A DNA stretch of 37,096 nt from Clostridiales bacterium. Its GTDB lineage: Bacteria > Bacillota > Clostridia > Lachnospirales > Lachnospiraceae. The notes beneath the pieces are model-generated. The model saw only the letters and a program-made list of their open reading frames with translations. It had not been told where the DNA came from and did not search any database. The stretch is from NCBI GenBank assembly GCA_021203005.1, contig JAJQCB010000051.1, forward strand, positions 1 to 37,096, in the 5' to 3' direction. The translations under genes and the position numbers were made by a program. Numbering within the stretch: position 1 is the stretch's first letter; each line of letters starts with the position of its first letter. Positions 7,384 through 16,875 of this stretch are shown here, piece by piece.

Positions 7384-8887
7384 TTATCAAACCATAGATA
7401 GCTTCCATATCCATATGCTGCCGCAGGATATCCGCCATCTTGTCATACTGCGTCTCCTTAAAAGCCGCGTAATCCATCCATTCGCCGGAGCTGATTTCCA
7501 GATTTTTCTTTTTCGCCAGCGCCTGCACCATCATCCAGGCTATTTTCCCCTGATCGAAAATTCCGTGTACATACGTTCCGTATACCTCATTCGCAAACAG
7601 GCCGTCCGCCGTCTCCGCTCCTGCGGTTTCCTCACCGGCTCCGGTTTTCCGGATCCGGCACAGAGAGCCGGCATATCCTTTCGCCGTACTCTCGCCCATA
7701 TGAATCTCATAACCTCTGATTTCCTGCCCTGCAAGCACGGAAAAAATACCGTCCGGCTGTCCAATCCTGCCTTCCACCTGCGTGGTGTGCTTTTCCTCCC
7801 GCATCACAGTATCCATGGGAAGCAGCTCCATCCCGCGCAGGTTCCCGCCATCCTCGACTCCGAGCGGGTCGGACAACGTATTCCCCAGCATCTGATATCC
7901 GCCGCAGATACCGAAAACAGGAATATCTCCCGCCCGTTTTTTGATGGCTGCCTCCAGACCGTTCTGCCGCATCCATTTTAAGTCACCCATGGTATTTTTG
8001 CTGCCCGGAAGGAAGATCATATCCGGGCTTCCCAGTTCCCGCACGCTGGTGACATAGCGCAGTGATACATTGTCCATCTGTTCAAACACTGAAAAGTCTG
8101 TAAAATTGGAAATCCGCGGGAAACGGATGACTGCCAGGTCTATGCCCGCCTTTTCTTTCCGGGAAAAACGTTCGGTCAGGCTGTCCTCATCCTCCACTTT
8201 CACATCCATATAGGGCACCACGCCGAGCACCGGCACCGGGATTCTCTCCTGCAGCATATCGATGCCCGGATCCAGAATCGTCTTATCGCCCCGGAATTTA
8301 TTGATGACAAAGCCACGGACGCGTTTCTGCTCCTCCGGCTCCAGGAGAGCGTAAGTACCGTACAGCTGCGCAAACACACCGCCCCGGTCAATATCGCCCA
8401 CCAGCAGAACCGGCGCGTCCGCCATCTTCGCCATTCCCATGTTGACGATATCCTGCTCTTTTAAGTTGATCTCCGCCGGACTCCCGGCTCCCTCTATGAC
8501 GATGATATCGGTATCCTCGGACAGTTTTTCATAAGCATGCATCACATCCGGAATCAGCGAGGTCTTGTATCGGAAATAGTCCCTGGCAGCCATATTGCCT
8601 CTTACCTTTCCGTTCACGATCACCTGTGACCCGGTGTCATTGGTCGGCTTTAACAAAATCGGGTTCATGTACACGGACGGCGTCCGGCCGGCGGCCTCCG
8701 CCTGCATGACCTGGGCGCGCCCCATCTCCAGCCCCTCCTCTGTAATAAAGGAGTTGAGCGCCATATTCTGAGATTTAAAAGGCGCAACCCGGTAGCCGTC
8801 CTGCTTAAAAATCCGGCATAATCCCGCCACGATAAAACTTTTTCCCGCACTGGACATCGTGCCCTGCACCATAATTGATTTTGCCAT
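7373..8887 (-). CDS. cobQ: adenosylcobyric acid synthase (cobyric acid a,c-side-chain amidase family)
   Basis: CobQ/CbiP amidates four carboxylates of adenosylcobyrinic acid diamide with glutamine and ATP. The 504-residue protein has the N-terminal dethiobiotin-synthetase-like ATPase ([17 protein letters not shown], then [10 protein letters not shown]) and a C-terminal class I glutaminase-like domain with the nucleophile Cys in [10 protein letters not shown] and the His in [10 protein letters not shown]. Length is typical. It begins 14 nt after the hemA stop and overlaps the CobD-like gene by 11 nt, so translation is probably coupled. It ends in TAG; readthrough would add only about 14 residues. 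Confidence 0.96.
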   Translation of the reverse strand: MAKSIMVQGTMSSAGKSFIVAGLCRIFKQDGYRVAPFKSQNMALNSFITEEGLEMGRAQVMQAEAAGRTPSVYMNPILLKPTNDTGSQVIVNGKVRGNMAARDYFRYKTSLIPDVMHAYEKLSEDTDIIVIEGAGSPAEINLKEQDIVNMGMAKMADAPVLLVGDIDRGGVFAQLYGTYALLEPEEQKRVRGFVINKFRGDKTILDPGIDMLQERIPVPVLGVVPYMDVKVEDEDSLTERFSRKEKAGIDLAVIRFPRISNFTDFSVFEQMDNVSLRYVTSVRELGSPDMIFLPGSKNTMGDLKWMRQNGLEAAIKKRAGDIPVFGICGGYQMLGNTLSDPLGVEDGGNLRGMELLPMDTVMREEKHTTQVEGRIGQPDGIFSVLAGQEIRGYEIHMGESTAKGYAGSLCRIRKTGAGEETAGAETADGLFANEVYGTYVHGIFDQGKIAWMMVQALAKKKNLEISSGEWMDYAAFKETQYDKMADILRQHMDMEAIYGLINGR

Positions 8888-8901
8888 CGCTTTTTCCTCT
8901 T

Positions 8902-10149
8902 CTACAATTGAAACAGCTGCTCCACAAAATGCCTGCAGTCCTCCTGCTCCCGCGGCGACTCCAGCGTTTTCATCTCATGAATCGGTTCGCGCAAAAGCCG
9001 CTGCAGGGAAGCATTCAGAATCTTTTTCACCAGCTTCTGCTCCCGCGGCGTCAGATCCAGCTTGCGGTTCAGATACGTAAAGCTATCCTCCACGATTCCA
9101 GCACACCGCTTCTGCAGCGATTCAATCGTGCCGTCCATCTGACTGGTAAACAGCCATTCCATGGTCTGCGCCACTTCCTGCTGCATCTCCTCCTGACCCA
9201 GAGCCACCAGCCGCTCCCGCTCCTTCTGATTCTCCTGCGATATCTGGTGAAGCGTGTCCATATTGATCAGCATAACGCCCGGCTCCTGCTCCAGCTCCTG
9301 CTCCACATCCCGGGGCGTCGCCAGATCCAGGAAAACCCTCGGCCGCGTGGTATCACAGTTTGCCGTGTAATCCTCCCGCGTCAGAATCACATGGGGCGCC
9401 GCGGTCGCGCTGATCACAATATCACTCTTCTCAATCGCCTCATACCGCGCGCCATACTCCGCCGCTTCCACCTGCGGATATTCTTTCTTTAGCTCTTTCA
9501 CACGCTGGATCGCACGGGTACAGACAATAATCTTTCCTGCCCCGTAATAGTCCAGATATTTCAAGGCCAGCCTGGAAACTTTACCCAGGCCGATGACCGC
9601 GGCTGTTTTTCCCTGAATTCCCAGCGTCTTTTCCACCTGCAGAATCCCGATATAACTGACAGAAAGCGGGACCTCACTGATTTTCAATTCCGTCTTCAGC
9701 TTTTTGGCGCAGGTGACGGCGTCCCGGACCACCTTATTCATCTCTTTTTTTGCATAGCCGAGCGTCCTGGCAAAATCCAGCGCCTCGCCGACCTGTCCAA
9801 GGATCTGATCCTCCCCCAGCACCATCGACTCCAGGCCCGCAGCCGTGCGGTAGAGGTACGCCACCGCATCCTCCCCCCTGCAGGACACCAGATAAGGCCC
9901 GCAGACTTCACTCGTAAACCAGTCCGTATAAAAACCGCTCATCTGCAAAAACTGTTCCTCTTCCTCATAAAAAAAGTAAATCTCACTGCGGTTGCAGGTG
10001 GACAATATCATACACTGCGTCACCGCCGGATGCGTATTCGCCTCCATCTGATGTAAAAATTCTATTTTGGTATTCTCTGTAAACGACGTCCGGTCCCGCA
10101 CATCCAGGGGCGCCTGTTTATAGTTTATTCCGATCATTCCCAACTGCAT
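8902..10149 (-). CDS. hemA: glutamyl-tRNA reductase
   Basis: HemA reduces glutamyl-tRNA to glutamate-1-semialdehyde, the first committed step of tetrapyrrole synthesis by the C5 route. The 415 residues show the catalytic Cys in the STCNRSEIY signature near residue 50, the NADPH-binding [13 protein letters not shown] near 190 and the C-terminal helical dimerisation region. Length is normal. The ATG follows AGAGGA. It sits 65 nt after the HemC-CobA-HemD fusion, so precursor supply is coupled to corrin synthesis. It ends in TAG. Confidence 0.96.
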   Translation of the reverse strand: MQLGMIGINYKQAPLDVRDRTSFTENTKIEFLHQMEANTHPAVTQCMILSTCNRSEIYFFYEEEEQFLQMSGFYTDWFTSEVCGPYLVSCRGEDAVAYLYRTAAGLESMVLGEDQILGQVGEALDFARTLGYAKKEMNKVVRDAVTCAKKLKTELKISEVPLSVSYIGILQVEKTLGIQGKTAAVIGLGKVSRLALKYLDYYGAGKIIVCTRAIQRVKELKKEYPQVEAAEYGARYEAIEKSDIVISATAAPHVILTREDYTANCDTTRPRVFLDLATPRDVEQELEQEPGVMLINMDTLHQISQENQKERERLVALGQEEMQQEVAQTMEWLFTSQMDGTIESLQKRCAGIVEDSFTYLNRKLDLTPREQKLVKKILNASLQRLLREPIHEMKTLESPREQEDCRHFVEQLFQL

Positions 10150-10214
10150 GAATGTTCCTCTTTTCCTGTGTCATAGTAAGCGGCCTGTTACGTTTCACTC
10201 GTCAGCCAATTACG

Positions 10215-12719
10215 TCAGTCCGAAAATTTCTTCTCATGATACGACAAGATGCAGTCTGTCATATCCTCCACCGTCGCGTTCTTTGCCGTCACTGTCTTCA
10301 TCCCACAGGAAGCGGCGGCCGCCTCCGTCTGCTTTCCGATGCAGACAGCTGTTATGTTTCTGTAATCGTAATCCGGCAGCATGGCGGCAAATCCCCGCAC
10401 CGTGGAAGCACTGGTAAATGTCACCAGCGTCACATCCCCGGCTTCCATTTCCTTTTGCAGAAACGCTGCCGTTCCGACATCACAGACCGTATCATAAATC
10501 GGCAGATCGTGCACCCGGATGCCGTCTTTACGCTCTGGCCCATCATCCACTCCATCATTCGCTTCAAACTGTATCGGAACAGTCCCGGCCAACTGCACAC
10601 CATCCCCTTGCATAATCTCATCCACCAGAGCCTGCGACCCGATGGATGATCTCGGAATCAGAATCGTTTCCCCCGGACGGCACACTTTCCGGATCGCCTT
10701 CCCCAGTTTTGCAGACTCATACTGTTCCGGGATAATGTCCACGAACATTCCCCGCTTTTCAATAGCCTCAGCGGTCGCCTTTCCGATCGCCGCCAGGCGC
10801 TTACCCGCCAGCGCCCTGAGATCAACATGATGCTCCCTGCACAATTCCATAAACCGTTCCACGCCGTACGGGGAGGTGAACACCAGCATGGTATATTTCC
10901 CGATTTCCCGGAACGCCTTTTCAATGTCCTCAAGCTTCCCTTTCTCCGTCACCGGCACCGTCTGGATGACCGGTGCGCTGACCACTTCCGCTCCCAGTTT
11001 TTTTAATTCATTTACCAACGCGGCGCTCCGTCTTCTCGGCCGGGTCACCACAATTTTTTCCCCAAACAAAGGCAGACGCTCATACCAGGAAAAATCCTGT
11101 GCCAGCGCACACACTTCGCCCACCACAATCACAGCTGGCGCTTTCAGATGCGCCTGTGCAACCGCCTCCTCAATGGTCGCCACCGTTGCGAGAACCTTTC
11201 TCTGACGAGAAGTAGCGCCCTGCTGCAGCACCGCCGCAGGCATATCCGGTGAGATACCGCCGTCCAGAAGCCCGCGCATCAGATCTCCCAGGGCGGCAAG
11301 CCCCATGAGGAACACATAAGTCCCCCCGGCTTCCACCAAAGCGCGGAAATTGATATCGTATCCGACTCCGGCGCGCCTGTGCCCTGTGATAATATGAACG
11401 GACGACGCAAAATCCCGGTGTGTCACCGGAATCCCGTTGTAGGCCGGCACCGAAATCGCGGAAGTGACGCCGGGCACAACCTCATAGGGAATCCCGTATT
11501 TTGTCAGCAGTTCCAACTCTTCCCCGCCGCGGCCGAACAGGAACGGATCTCCGCCCTTCAGGCGCACGACCCGCTTTCCTTTTAAGGCTTCCTCCGCCAG
11601 AATCTCATTGGTCTGCCACTGGGATTTATGGTGATTTCCCGCCCGCTTTCCCGCGTCAATTATTTCCGCACCGGCAGGCATCCGGCTTAAGACTTCCTGA
11701 CCCACCAGGCTGTCATATACCACGACCTCCGCCTCCGCCAGCACAGACTCGCCTTTCTGCGTAAAGAGGCCGGAATCCCCGGGGCCGGCACCCACAAGCC
11801 AGACGCGCCCCTCCCGGTAGGATACGGTGTCGCAGACCGCCTCCCTGCTGCACTTTAAGCGCGCCGCCAGCTGACATCCCACTGCCGCAGCTTTCTTTCT
11901 CGGTCCTGTAATGGAACCGACGACCATACGCCGCGTTTCCTCCTCATAATAGAGGCCTCTCACAAACAGATTTTCTCCGTCAATTTCGGCATAGGCCGCC
12001 ACCGGCGAACTGCACCCGCCGTTTAAATATGCGGTAAACGCCCGCTCCGCGGATGCACAGTCCACCGCATCCTGATCCAGGAATCCCTCCAGATAATCGT
12101 AATTTTCTCCCCGGCGCCCCTGGATACACAAAATTCCCTGGCCGGCCGCCGGAATCATCTCATCCGGGGAAAAGACTCTGCTGATCCGCTCTTCCAGCCC
12201 CAGCCGTTTTAAGCCGGCCACCGCAAGCACAATCGCACCATATTCTCCCTCGTCAAGCTTCCTTAATCGGGTCTGCACATTGCCCCGGATATTTTTAATC
12301 TCCGCCTGTGGGTAAAGCTTTTTTAACTGCAGCGCCCGGCGGCTGCCGGAACAGCCGATTGGCCCTGTAATCTCCTCCCCGGAGGCTCCCAGCGGCAGAA
12401 TCAGTGCATCCCGGGGATCTTCTCTCACGGAATATCCGATCACCGGCAGATCATCGGGCACCTCCATCGGCAGATCTTTCAGACTATGTACCGAAAAATC
12501 CGTTTTTTTCTCCCGCAGCGCATGGTCCAGTTCCTTAACAAACAGACCCTTGCCGCCGATATCGTCCAGTTTTCTGTCTAAAATTTTATCCCCCGTCGTT
12601 TTCATGGTGAGAATTTCCACTTCATACTGCGGATAATTCTGCCGGATGTAATCCGTCACCATCTTCGTCTGGGTAACAGCCAGCTTACTTTCGCGGCTTC
12701 CCGCTGTTATTTTTCCCAT
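10215..12719 (-). CDS. trifunctional fusion: hydroxymethylbilane synthase, uroporphyrinogen-III C-methyltransferase, uroporphyrinogen-III synthase
   Basis: One 834-residue polypeptide carries three successive steps. Residues 1 to about 300 are HemC (AGSRESKLAVTQT, VHSLKDLP, and Cys236 in YLNGGCSSPV for the dipyrromethane cofactor). About 304-545 is CobA/SUMT (WLVGAGPGDSGLFT, VRLKGGDPFLFGRGGEE), which methylates uroporphyrinogen III to precorrin-2. About 553-834 is HemD (KIVVTRPRRRSAALV, then SSIGSQALVDEI and the TFTSASTVRGF segment). CobA-HemD fusions are common in Clostridia; the three-domain form is less usual. It would channel bilane directly to precorrin-2. The ATG lies inside the end of the upstream gene, 35 bp before its stop, with a GAGGAGG site. 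TGA stop. Confidence 0.95.
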   Translation of the reverse strand: MGKITAGSRESKLAVTQTKMVTDYIRQNYPQYEVEILTMKTTGDKILDRKLDDIGGKGLFVKELDHALREKKTDFSVHSLKDLPMEVPDDLPVIGYSVREDPRDALILPLGASGEEITGPIGCSGSRRALQLKKLYPQAEIKNIRGNVQTRLRKLDEGEYGAIVLAVAGLKRLGLEERISRVFSPDEMIPAAGQGILCIQGRRGENYDYLEGFLDQDAVDCASAERAFTAYLNGGCSSPVAAYAEIDGENLFVRGLYYEEETRRMVVGSITGPRKKAAAVGCQLAARLKCSREAVCDTVSYREGRVWLVGAGPGDSGLFTQKGESVLAEAEVVVYDSLVGQEVLSRMPAGAEIIDAGKRAGNHHKSQWQTNEILAEEALKGKRVVRLKGGDPFLFGRGGEELELLTKYGIPYEVVPGVTSAISVPAYNGIPVTHRDFASSVHIITGHRRAGVGYDINFRALVEAGGTYVFLMGLAALGDLMRGLLDGGISPDMPAAVLQQGATSRQRKVLATVATIEEAVAQAHLKAPAVIVVGEVCALAQDFSWYERLPLFGEKIVVTRPRRRSAALVNELKKLGAEVVSAPVIQTVPVTEKGKLEDIEKAFREIGKYTMLVFTSPYGVERFMELCREHHVDLRALAGKRLAAIGKATAEAIEKRGMFVDIIPEQYESAKLGKAIRKVCRPGETILIPRSSIGSQALVDEIMQGDGVQLAGTVPIQFEANDGVDDGPERKDGIRVHDLPIYDTVCDVGTAAFLQKEMEAGDVTLVTFTSASTVRGFAAMLPDYDYRNITAVCIGKQTEAAAASCGMKTVTAKNATVEDMTDCILSYHEKKFSD

Positions 12720-13248
12720 AAAAATCCCGATTCCTCCTCTTATTCACAAAATAGTTCAGAATCCCGCCGACCACAATGATCACCGCCGCCATCACAAGGA
12801 CCCGCTTCGCCGCCTCCTGGGGCAGCTCGCTCTTGTCCGTGATGGAATCCGCATAAAAAGTCAGCTGATACTCGATCTCATGAGGCGCGCCCATGGCCGT
12901 TGTGTCAGCGAGAACCGTCATCTCCTCGTCAAACACGGTAACCGGCACGGTAAACGTTGAATATCCATCCTCATTTTCATTCTCATAGCGCTCGCCGTCC
13001 ACAATCATATAATCGTAGTTGGAACTGCTCCAGATCAGCTCCGCGTAGACCTTTCCATCCTCCACAATCATCACAGCCGGGGAGACGATACTGGCCTTCC
13101 CGCTGCCGCCGGTCATGGTAAGTTCAATCGCATATTCCCCGTCGTCCGCATCCACCGACAGCGGATCTGCATGGGCGGTAAGTGGGGCGGCTGCCAGAGC
13201 GGATATGATAAAAAATGCAGAAAAAATGATAGTCAAAAATCGTTTCAT
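12685..13248 (-). CDS. membrane-anchored surface protein with a NEAT-like domain
   Basis: The start was placed at the ATG with an AAGGA site (MKRFLTII...), giving 187 residues; a longer frame upstream has no better site. A signal peptide ends at AHA. One domain (about residues 32-135) contains GGSGKASIVSP, WSSSNYDYMIVDGERY and TAMGAPHEIEYQLTF. A single C-terminal membrane helix and a Lys/Arg-rich tail follow. The domain is closely similar to the second domain of the lipoprotein at 19265-20257. The length and Tyr-rich motif recall NEAT heme-binding domains, but I do not recognise the family for certain. Its place in a B12 locus suggests a corrinoid, cobalt or heme ligand. TAA stop. Confidence 0.75.
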   Translation of the reverse strand: MKRFLTIIFSAFFIISALAAAPLTAHADPLSVDADDGEYAIELTMTGGSGKASIVSPAVMIVEDGKVYAELIWSSSNYDYMIVDGERYENENEDGYSTFTVPVTVFDEEMTVLADTTAMGAPHEIEYQLTFYADSITDKSELPQEAAKRVLVMAAVIIVVGGILNYFVNKRRNRDFYGKNNSGKPRK

Positions 13249-13261
13249 GGTAGGTTCCTTT

Positions 13262-13993
13262 TTAGATGTTTTTCTTCCTATAGATAAACGCAAAAGCCAA
13301 TGCCAGGAAAACCGCCACATAGGTCAGCAAAATCAATATCCCTTTTGCAGAGGCGCTCCCTCCGCCTGCAATCTCGCGGATCATCAGGCTGGCCTGCGAC
13401 AACGGCAGGGCATTCAGCACTTTGGACGCTGCCGGCGGCAGGCTGTCCAGCGAAAAAAAGGTATTGCACAAAAAGGACATCGGCATAATAACAAAATTGC
13501 TGAACCTCGGCATGTCGGTATGGTTTTTTGCACAGAAAGATACGACCACTGCGATCGTGGAAAACGCTGCGCCGTTTAAAAACATAATAAGGAAAGTAAA
13601 TCCGTTAAACACAAGCCCTGTTTTCACCGGCAATACCAGAATCATAATAATCAGGCCGGAATAGATTCCGCGCAGGCTCCCGGCAATGATCTGGCCCACG
13701 ATAAACTGCCAGAGAGGCGTGGGCGAAATCATAACCTGATCCAGCGCACGTTCATACATCCTCTGCACCGTCAGGTTCTGTGCAACCGCTCCAAAACTTC
13801 CGTTCATGCTGGAAAGCGCCACGACGCCCGGAATCAGATAATTCAGATAAGATTCCCCGTGGGACATCATCTGCAGACCAAACCCAAATACCAGCAGATA
13901 CAAAAGCGGCGCAATCATGGCCGCCAGCGTAATCTTATAGAAGTCCCTGACGAATTCTCTCCATTTTTCCCATAAAACTGTTACAATTCCCAT
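13262..13993 (-). CDS. ABC-2 type transporter permease
   Basis: This 243-residue integral membrane protein has about six predicted hydrophobic spans and the ABC-2 family pattern (QRMYERALDQVMISPTPLW in the cytoplasmic loop, then LPPAASKVLNALPLSQASLMIREI before the last helix). With the ATPase directly upstream at 14034-14885 it makes a complete export-type transporter. The substrate is unknown. Its place between cobI and the corrinoid-locus surface protein suggests a role in tetrapyrrole, cobalt or surface-protein handling. TAA stop. Confidence 0.9.
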   Translation of the reverse strand: MGIVTVLWEKWREFVRDFYKITLAAMIAPLLYLLVFGFGLQMMSHGESYLNYLIPGVVALSSMNGSFGAVAQNLTVQRMYERALDQVMISPTPLWQFIVGQIIAGSLRGIYSGLIIMILVLPVKTGLVFNGFTFLIMFLNGAAFSTIAVVVSFCAKNHTDMPRFSNFVIMPMSFLCNTFFSLDSLPPAASKVLNALPLSQASLMIREIAGGGSASAKGILILLTYVAVFLALAFAFIYRKKNI

Positions 13994-14033
13994 TTTTATT
14001 CCTAATCCATTTTATATTACTTTTCACGGCGAT

Positions 14034-14885
14034 TCAGTTTCTCCGACCAGATTTGCCGTGAAAAGTAACATTGTTGACGAACACATCTTCCAGCGTCGTA
14101 TTCCGGAGCGTCGCATGCCGGTCACTCCCGGCCAGAAACTGCACCGCGGCATCCCGGTCACTGAAAAACCGGTTCTCCTGCTCATCGCCTTCCATGGTGT
14201 CCACGGCATAAACCCCGAGTTCCCGGATCATCGCCTCCGGGCTGTCCACAACGGTGAGCTTTCCTTTTTCCATAAACGCCACTCTCTGGCACAGCGCCTC
14301 TGCCTCCTCCATATAATGAGTGGTAAGAACGATGGTCAGATTCTGGTTGTTGAGCTTTCGGAGCAGCCCCCACATCTGCCGCCGCGAAACCGCATCCATT
14401 CCCGCAGTCGGCTCATCCAGAAGCAGAATCTCCGGCTCCGTGAGAAGCGCACGGCAGACCATCAGCTTCCGCTTCATTCCGCCGGAAAGCCGGCGGACCG
14501 TGCGCTTCCGGAACTCAATCAGGCCGCAGTATTCCAGCAACTCATCCGTCCGCTCCCGGATCTTTTTCCGGGGCATATAATAGAGCCGCCCCTGGTATTC
14601 CATAACCTCATCCATCGTCATCTCCTGGCGCATGGAATACTCCTGCGTGATCATGCTGATTTTCCGTCTGAGACGGGTGTTGGTCCGGGTCATCTCCTGC
14701 CCGTTCACCAGGACTCTCCCCTCCGTGGGAAGCAGAACCGTTGACAGCAGGTTGATCGTTGTGGTCTTTCCGGCTCCGTTTGTCCCGAGAAGGCCGAAAA
14801 ACTCTCCGGTCTCAATCTTTAAATCCATATGATCGACAGCGGTAAACTCTCCGAATTTTTTTGTCAGATTCTGCAGCTCAATCAT
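14034..14885 (-). CDS. ABC transporter ATP-binding protein (ABC-2 exporter type)
   Basis: The 283 residues carry the Walker A motif GTNGAGKTT, the signature LSGGMKRKLM, Walker B EILLLDEPTAGMD and a switch His in VLTTHYMEEAE. A C-terminal extension ends NTTLEDVFVNNV, typical of ABC-2 drug or polysaccharide exporters. The ATG overlaps the TGA of cobI (ATGA), indicating coupled translation, and the permease follows 41 nt later. TGA stop. Confidence 0.93.
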   Translation of the reverse strand: MIELQNLTKKFGEFTAVDHMDLKIETGEFFGLLGTNGAGKTTTINLLSTVLLPTEGRVLVNGQEMTRTNTRLRRKISMITQEYSMRQEMTMDEVMEYQGRLYYMPRKKIRERTDELLEYCGLIEFRKRTVRRLSGGMKRKLMVCRALLTEPEILLLDEPTAGMDAVSRRQMWGLLRKLNNQNLTIVLTTHYMEEAEALCQRVAFMEKGKLTVVDSPEAMIRELGVYAVDTMEGDEQENRFFSDRDAAVQFLAGSDRHATLRNTTLEDVFVNNVTFHGKSGRRN

Positions 14886-15577
14886 TGCCCGCTCTCCGGC
14901 TCCTTCGCGATAATCAGAGAATAATACCCCGCGTTATCCGGTATCTCATCCACACTATGGTATACTTTTTCTGTATCCATCCCGCAGTCCTCAACCATGC
15001 AGACCGCTTTTTTGCTCTCCCGCAAAATCTCTTTCACCTGATCCATCTTTTTACCGGACTTCATCAGAATGTATGTTCCCTCCCCGTCAAGCCGCTCGTC
15101 CAGGCGATGAACAGCCGGTATGATATGCAGCGGTTCCTGCCAGAGGGAAAGCGGCATATTCAGCCTGGCCGCGGCCGCACAGAAGGAAGTAATCCCGCTG
15201 ACCAGCGCAGTCGGATAACCATCCTCCTCCACGCGCTTTTGCAGATAACTGAATGTCGAATACACCGTCGGGTCGCCCAGCGTCAAAAACACAATATTTT
15301 CCCCGGTATCCAGCACCTCTTCCAGCATCTGCACGCCCTTTCTATGACAGGCTTCCCGCTCTTCTTTATCATGACTCATAGACATGTAAATTGACATCAG
15401 TTTTTTCTCTTCCAGTTCCGGCACTGCCTGGGCCGCGATTTTGTAGGCCACGGTATCCCGCGCATCTTCTCCCGGCGCCGCTATATACGTATTCTCCCGG
15501 ATCAGGCGCACGGCTTTCATTGTCATCAATTCCGGATCGCCCGGTCCTACTCCCACTCCGTATAAAGTTCCTTTCAT
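14882..15577 (-). CDS. cobI: precorrin-2 / cobalt-factor II C20-methyltransferase
   Basis: CobI/CbiL methylates C20 of (cobalt-)precorrin-2. The 231-residue protein begins with GTLYGVGVGPGDPELMTMKA, the SAM-binding loop of tetrapyrrole methylases, and has FLTLGDPTVYSTFSYL and SGITSFCAAAARL further on. Length is typical. A strong AGGAGGA site precedes the ATG. With a cbiK-like gene and cbiC nearby, the anaerobic cobalt-early form (cbiL) is the likely role. Other ring methyltransferases are absent from the window. TGA stop. Confidence 0.94.
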   Translation of the reverse strand: MKGTLYGVGVGPGDPELMTMKAVRLIRENTYIAAPGEDARDTVAYKIAAQAVPELEEKKLMSIYMSMSHDKEEREACHRKGVQMLEEVLDTGENIVFLTLGDPTVYSTFSYLQKRVEEDGYPTALVSGITSFCAAAARLNMPLSLWQEPLHIIPAVHRLDERLDGEGTYILMKSGKKMDQVKEILRESKKAVCMVEDCGMDTEKVYHSVDEIPDNAGYYSLIIAKEPESGQ

Positions 15578-15642
15578 CTGTAATGTTCCTCCTGTATATT
15601 ACTCTTCATTACTCTTCTTCAATTATATGATTCAAATAAGAT

Positions 15643-15706
15643 GTCACAAAGCGATGCTTCGCACACGAGAAGTTGCACCGCAAAATATCATATCCGCAAG
15701 CTATAG
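15643..15706. repeat. diverged 64-bp intergenic repeat, copy B
   Basis: This is the partner of 5408-5471. It lies in the 167-bp gap between the corrinoid ABC ATPase and cobI. Short stems such as CTTC...GAAG and TTGC/GCAA can form. Nothing else is recognised in this gap. Confidence 0.45.
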
Positions 15707-15744
15707 GGCATCCTCACCTGGCGTTTGATCAGCTGCCGCTCCGG

Positions 15745-16866
15745 TCAGGACAATTGTCCTCCTGCCCAGGACACTTCCATCTGCAGATCTTCCCGTGCAA
15801 ATCGGACAAGCTCCTCATTAGCCCTGTTGCCCTCCGAAAACTCCGGCACCGTGACCAGAACCTTTTTGCACTTTTTCATACATGTTTTCGCCTCCGCCAC
15901 CTTTTCCTCTGAGATGGGAAGAAACGCCTTCTGTACGATCACCCCCGCCGCCAGTTCCCTGGCCACCACGTAATCGACATCATTTTCCTCCAGCACTCCG
16001 GCGGCAAAGGGAATCCCCTGCCTCTGCAGCATACGAAAATACGGAATCCCGCTCCCGTTCCCGGCAATGACGAAAACCTCCGGCTCACCGCGCACCGGCT
16101 CCATCTCCACGCAGCCGAAGAGGGCATTGTAGCTTCCCTTCGTGATATCGTAAAGACTCTGCACATAGCCGTCTGTAAAAATTTCCTCCGGCGTCCCATA
16201 TTTTTCAATCTGGTTGTTGTGCACGCAGACCACCCGGTCCGAAATCTTCTGCGCCAGATCCAGCTCGTGAAGCGACATCACCACGGTAAGCTGCCGCTTC
16301 CTGACCATATCCTTTAAAATATGCAAAAGCTCAAGCTTGTGCCGGATATCCAGAAAAGACGTCGGCTCATCCAGCACCAGGACTTCCGGCTCCTGGCATA
16401 ATGCTCTGGCCAGAAGCACCCGTTGTCTCTGCCCGTCGCTGATGCAGTTAAAATCCTGTTTTGCCAGCTCCGAGGCGTGAACCAGCGCCAGAGACTCCGC
16501 GACAATGCGCCAGTCCTCCTCCGACAGAATACCCAGTTTCCCGGTATACGGATAACGGCCCATGCTGACCATTTCCTCACAGGTCATCATCTCCGGCTGC
16601 AGCCGCTCCGGCATCATCACCGACATCTTCTGTGCAATCTCCGGGTTGCTCATCCGGTCCATGGCCTGCTGATCCAGGTAAACCGTCCCGCCCATCCAGG
16701 CAAGCTGTCTGGTGAGACTCTTTAAAATAGTAGACTTGCCGGCACCGTTAGGGCCAATCAGCGTCAGAATCTCACCTTTCTTCAGTTGGAGGCAGATATC
16801 CCTGATCAGGGGCGTGTCCCCGTATCCGACACTTAAATTGTCTGTATAGAAGTAAAATTCATTCAT
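15745..16866 (-). CDS. corrinoid/iron-complex ABC transporter ATPase with an extra C-terminal domain (BtuD/FecE type)
   Basis: Residues 1 to about 250 are a FecE/BtuD-type ATPase with Walker A IGPNGAGKST, signature SDGQRQRVLLAR, Walker B VLVLDEPTSFLD and VMSLHELDLA. The last 115 residues are extra: a Rossmann-like segment starts PEVFVIAGNGSGIPYFRML and continues through VARELAAGVI and VLVTVPEFSEGNRANEEL. Standard BtuD proteins stop near 250-260 aa. The extension may sense a ligand or nucleotide; I cannot name it. It sits 9 nt after the permease gene. Corrinoid uptake is inferred from the locus. TGA stop. Confidence 0.9.
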   Translation of the reverse strand: MNEFYFYTDNLSVGYGDTPLIRDICLQLKKGEILTLIGPNGAGKSTILKSLTRQLAWMGGTVYLDQQAMDRMSNPEIAQKMSVMMPERLQPEMMTCEEMVSMGRYPYTGKLGILSEEDWRIVAESLALVHASELAKQDFNCISDGQRQRVLLARALCQEPEVLVLDEPTSFLDIRHKLELLHILKDMVRKRQLTVVMSLHELDLAQKISDRVVCVHNNQIEKYGTPEEIFTDGYVQSLYDITKGSYNALFGCVEMEPVRGEPEVFVIAGNGSGIPYFRMLQRQGIPFAAGVLEENDVDYVVARELAAGVIVQKAFLPISEEKVAEAKTCMKKCKKVLVTVPEFSEGNRANEELVRFAREDLQMEVSWAGGQLS

Positions 16867-16875
16867 ACGATTTCC

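Noticed and set aside
8665-8904. HemA extension by readthrough of its TAG
   Set aside because: The extension would run through the start of cobQ in a wrong frame and has an unnatural Arg/Trp-rich composition; it is a shadow of cobQ.
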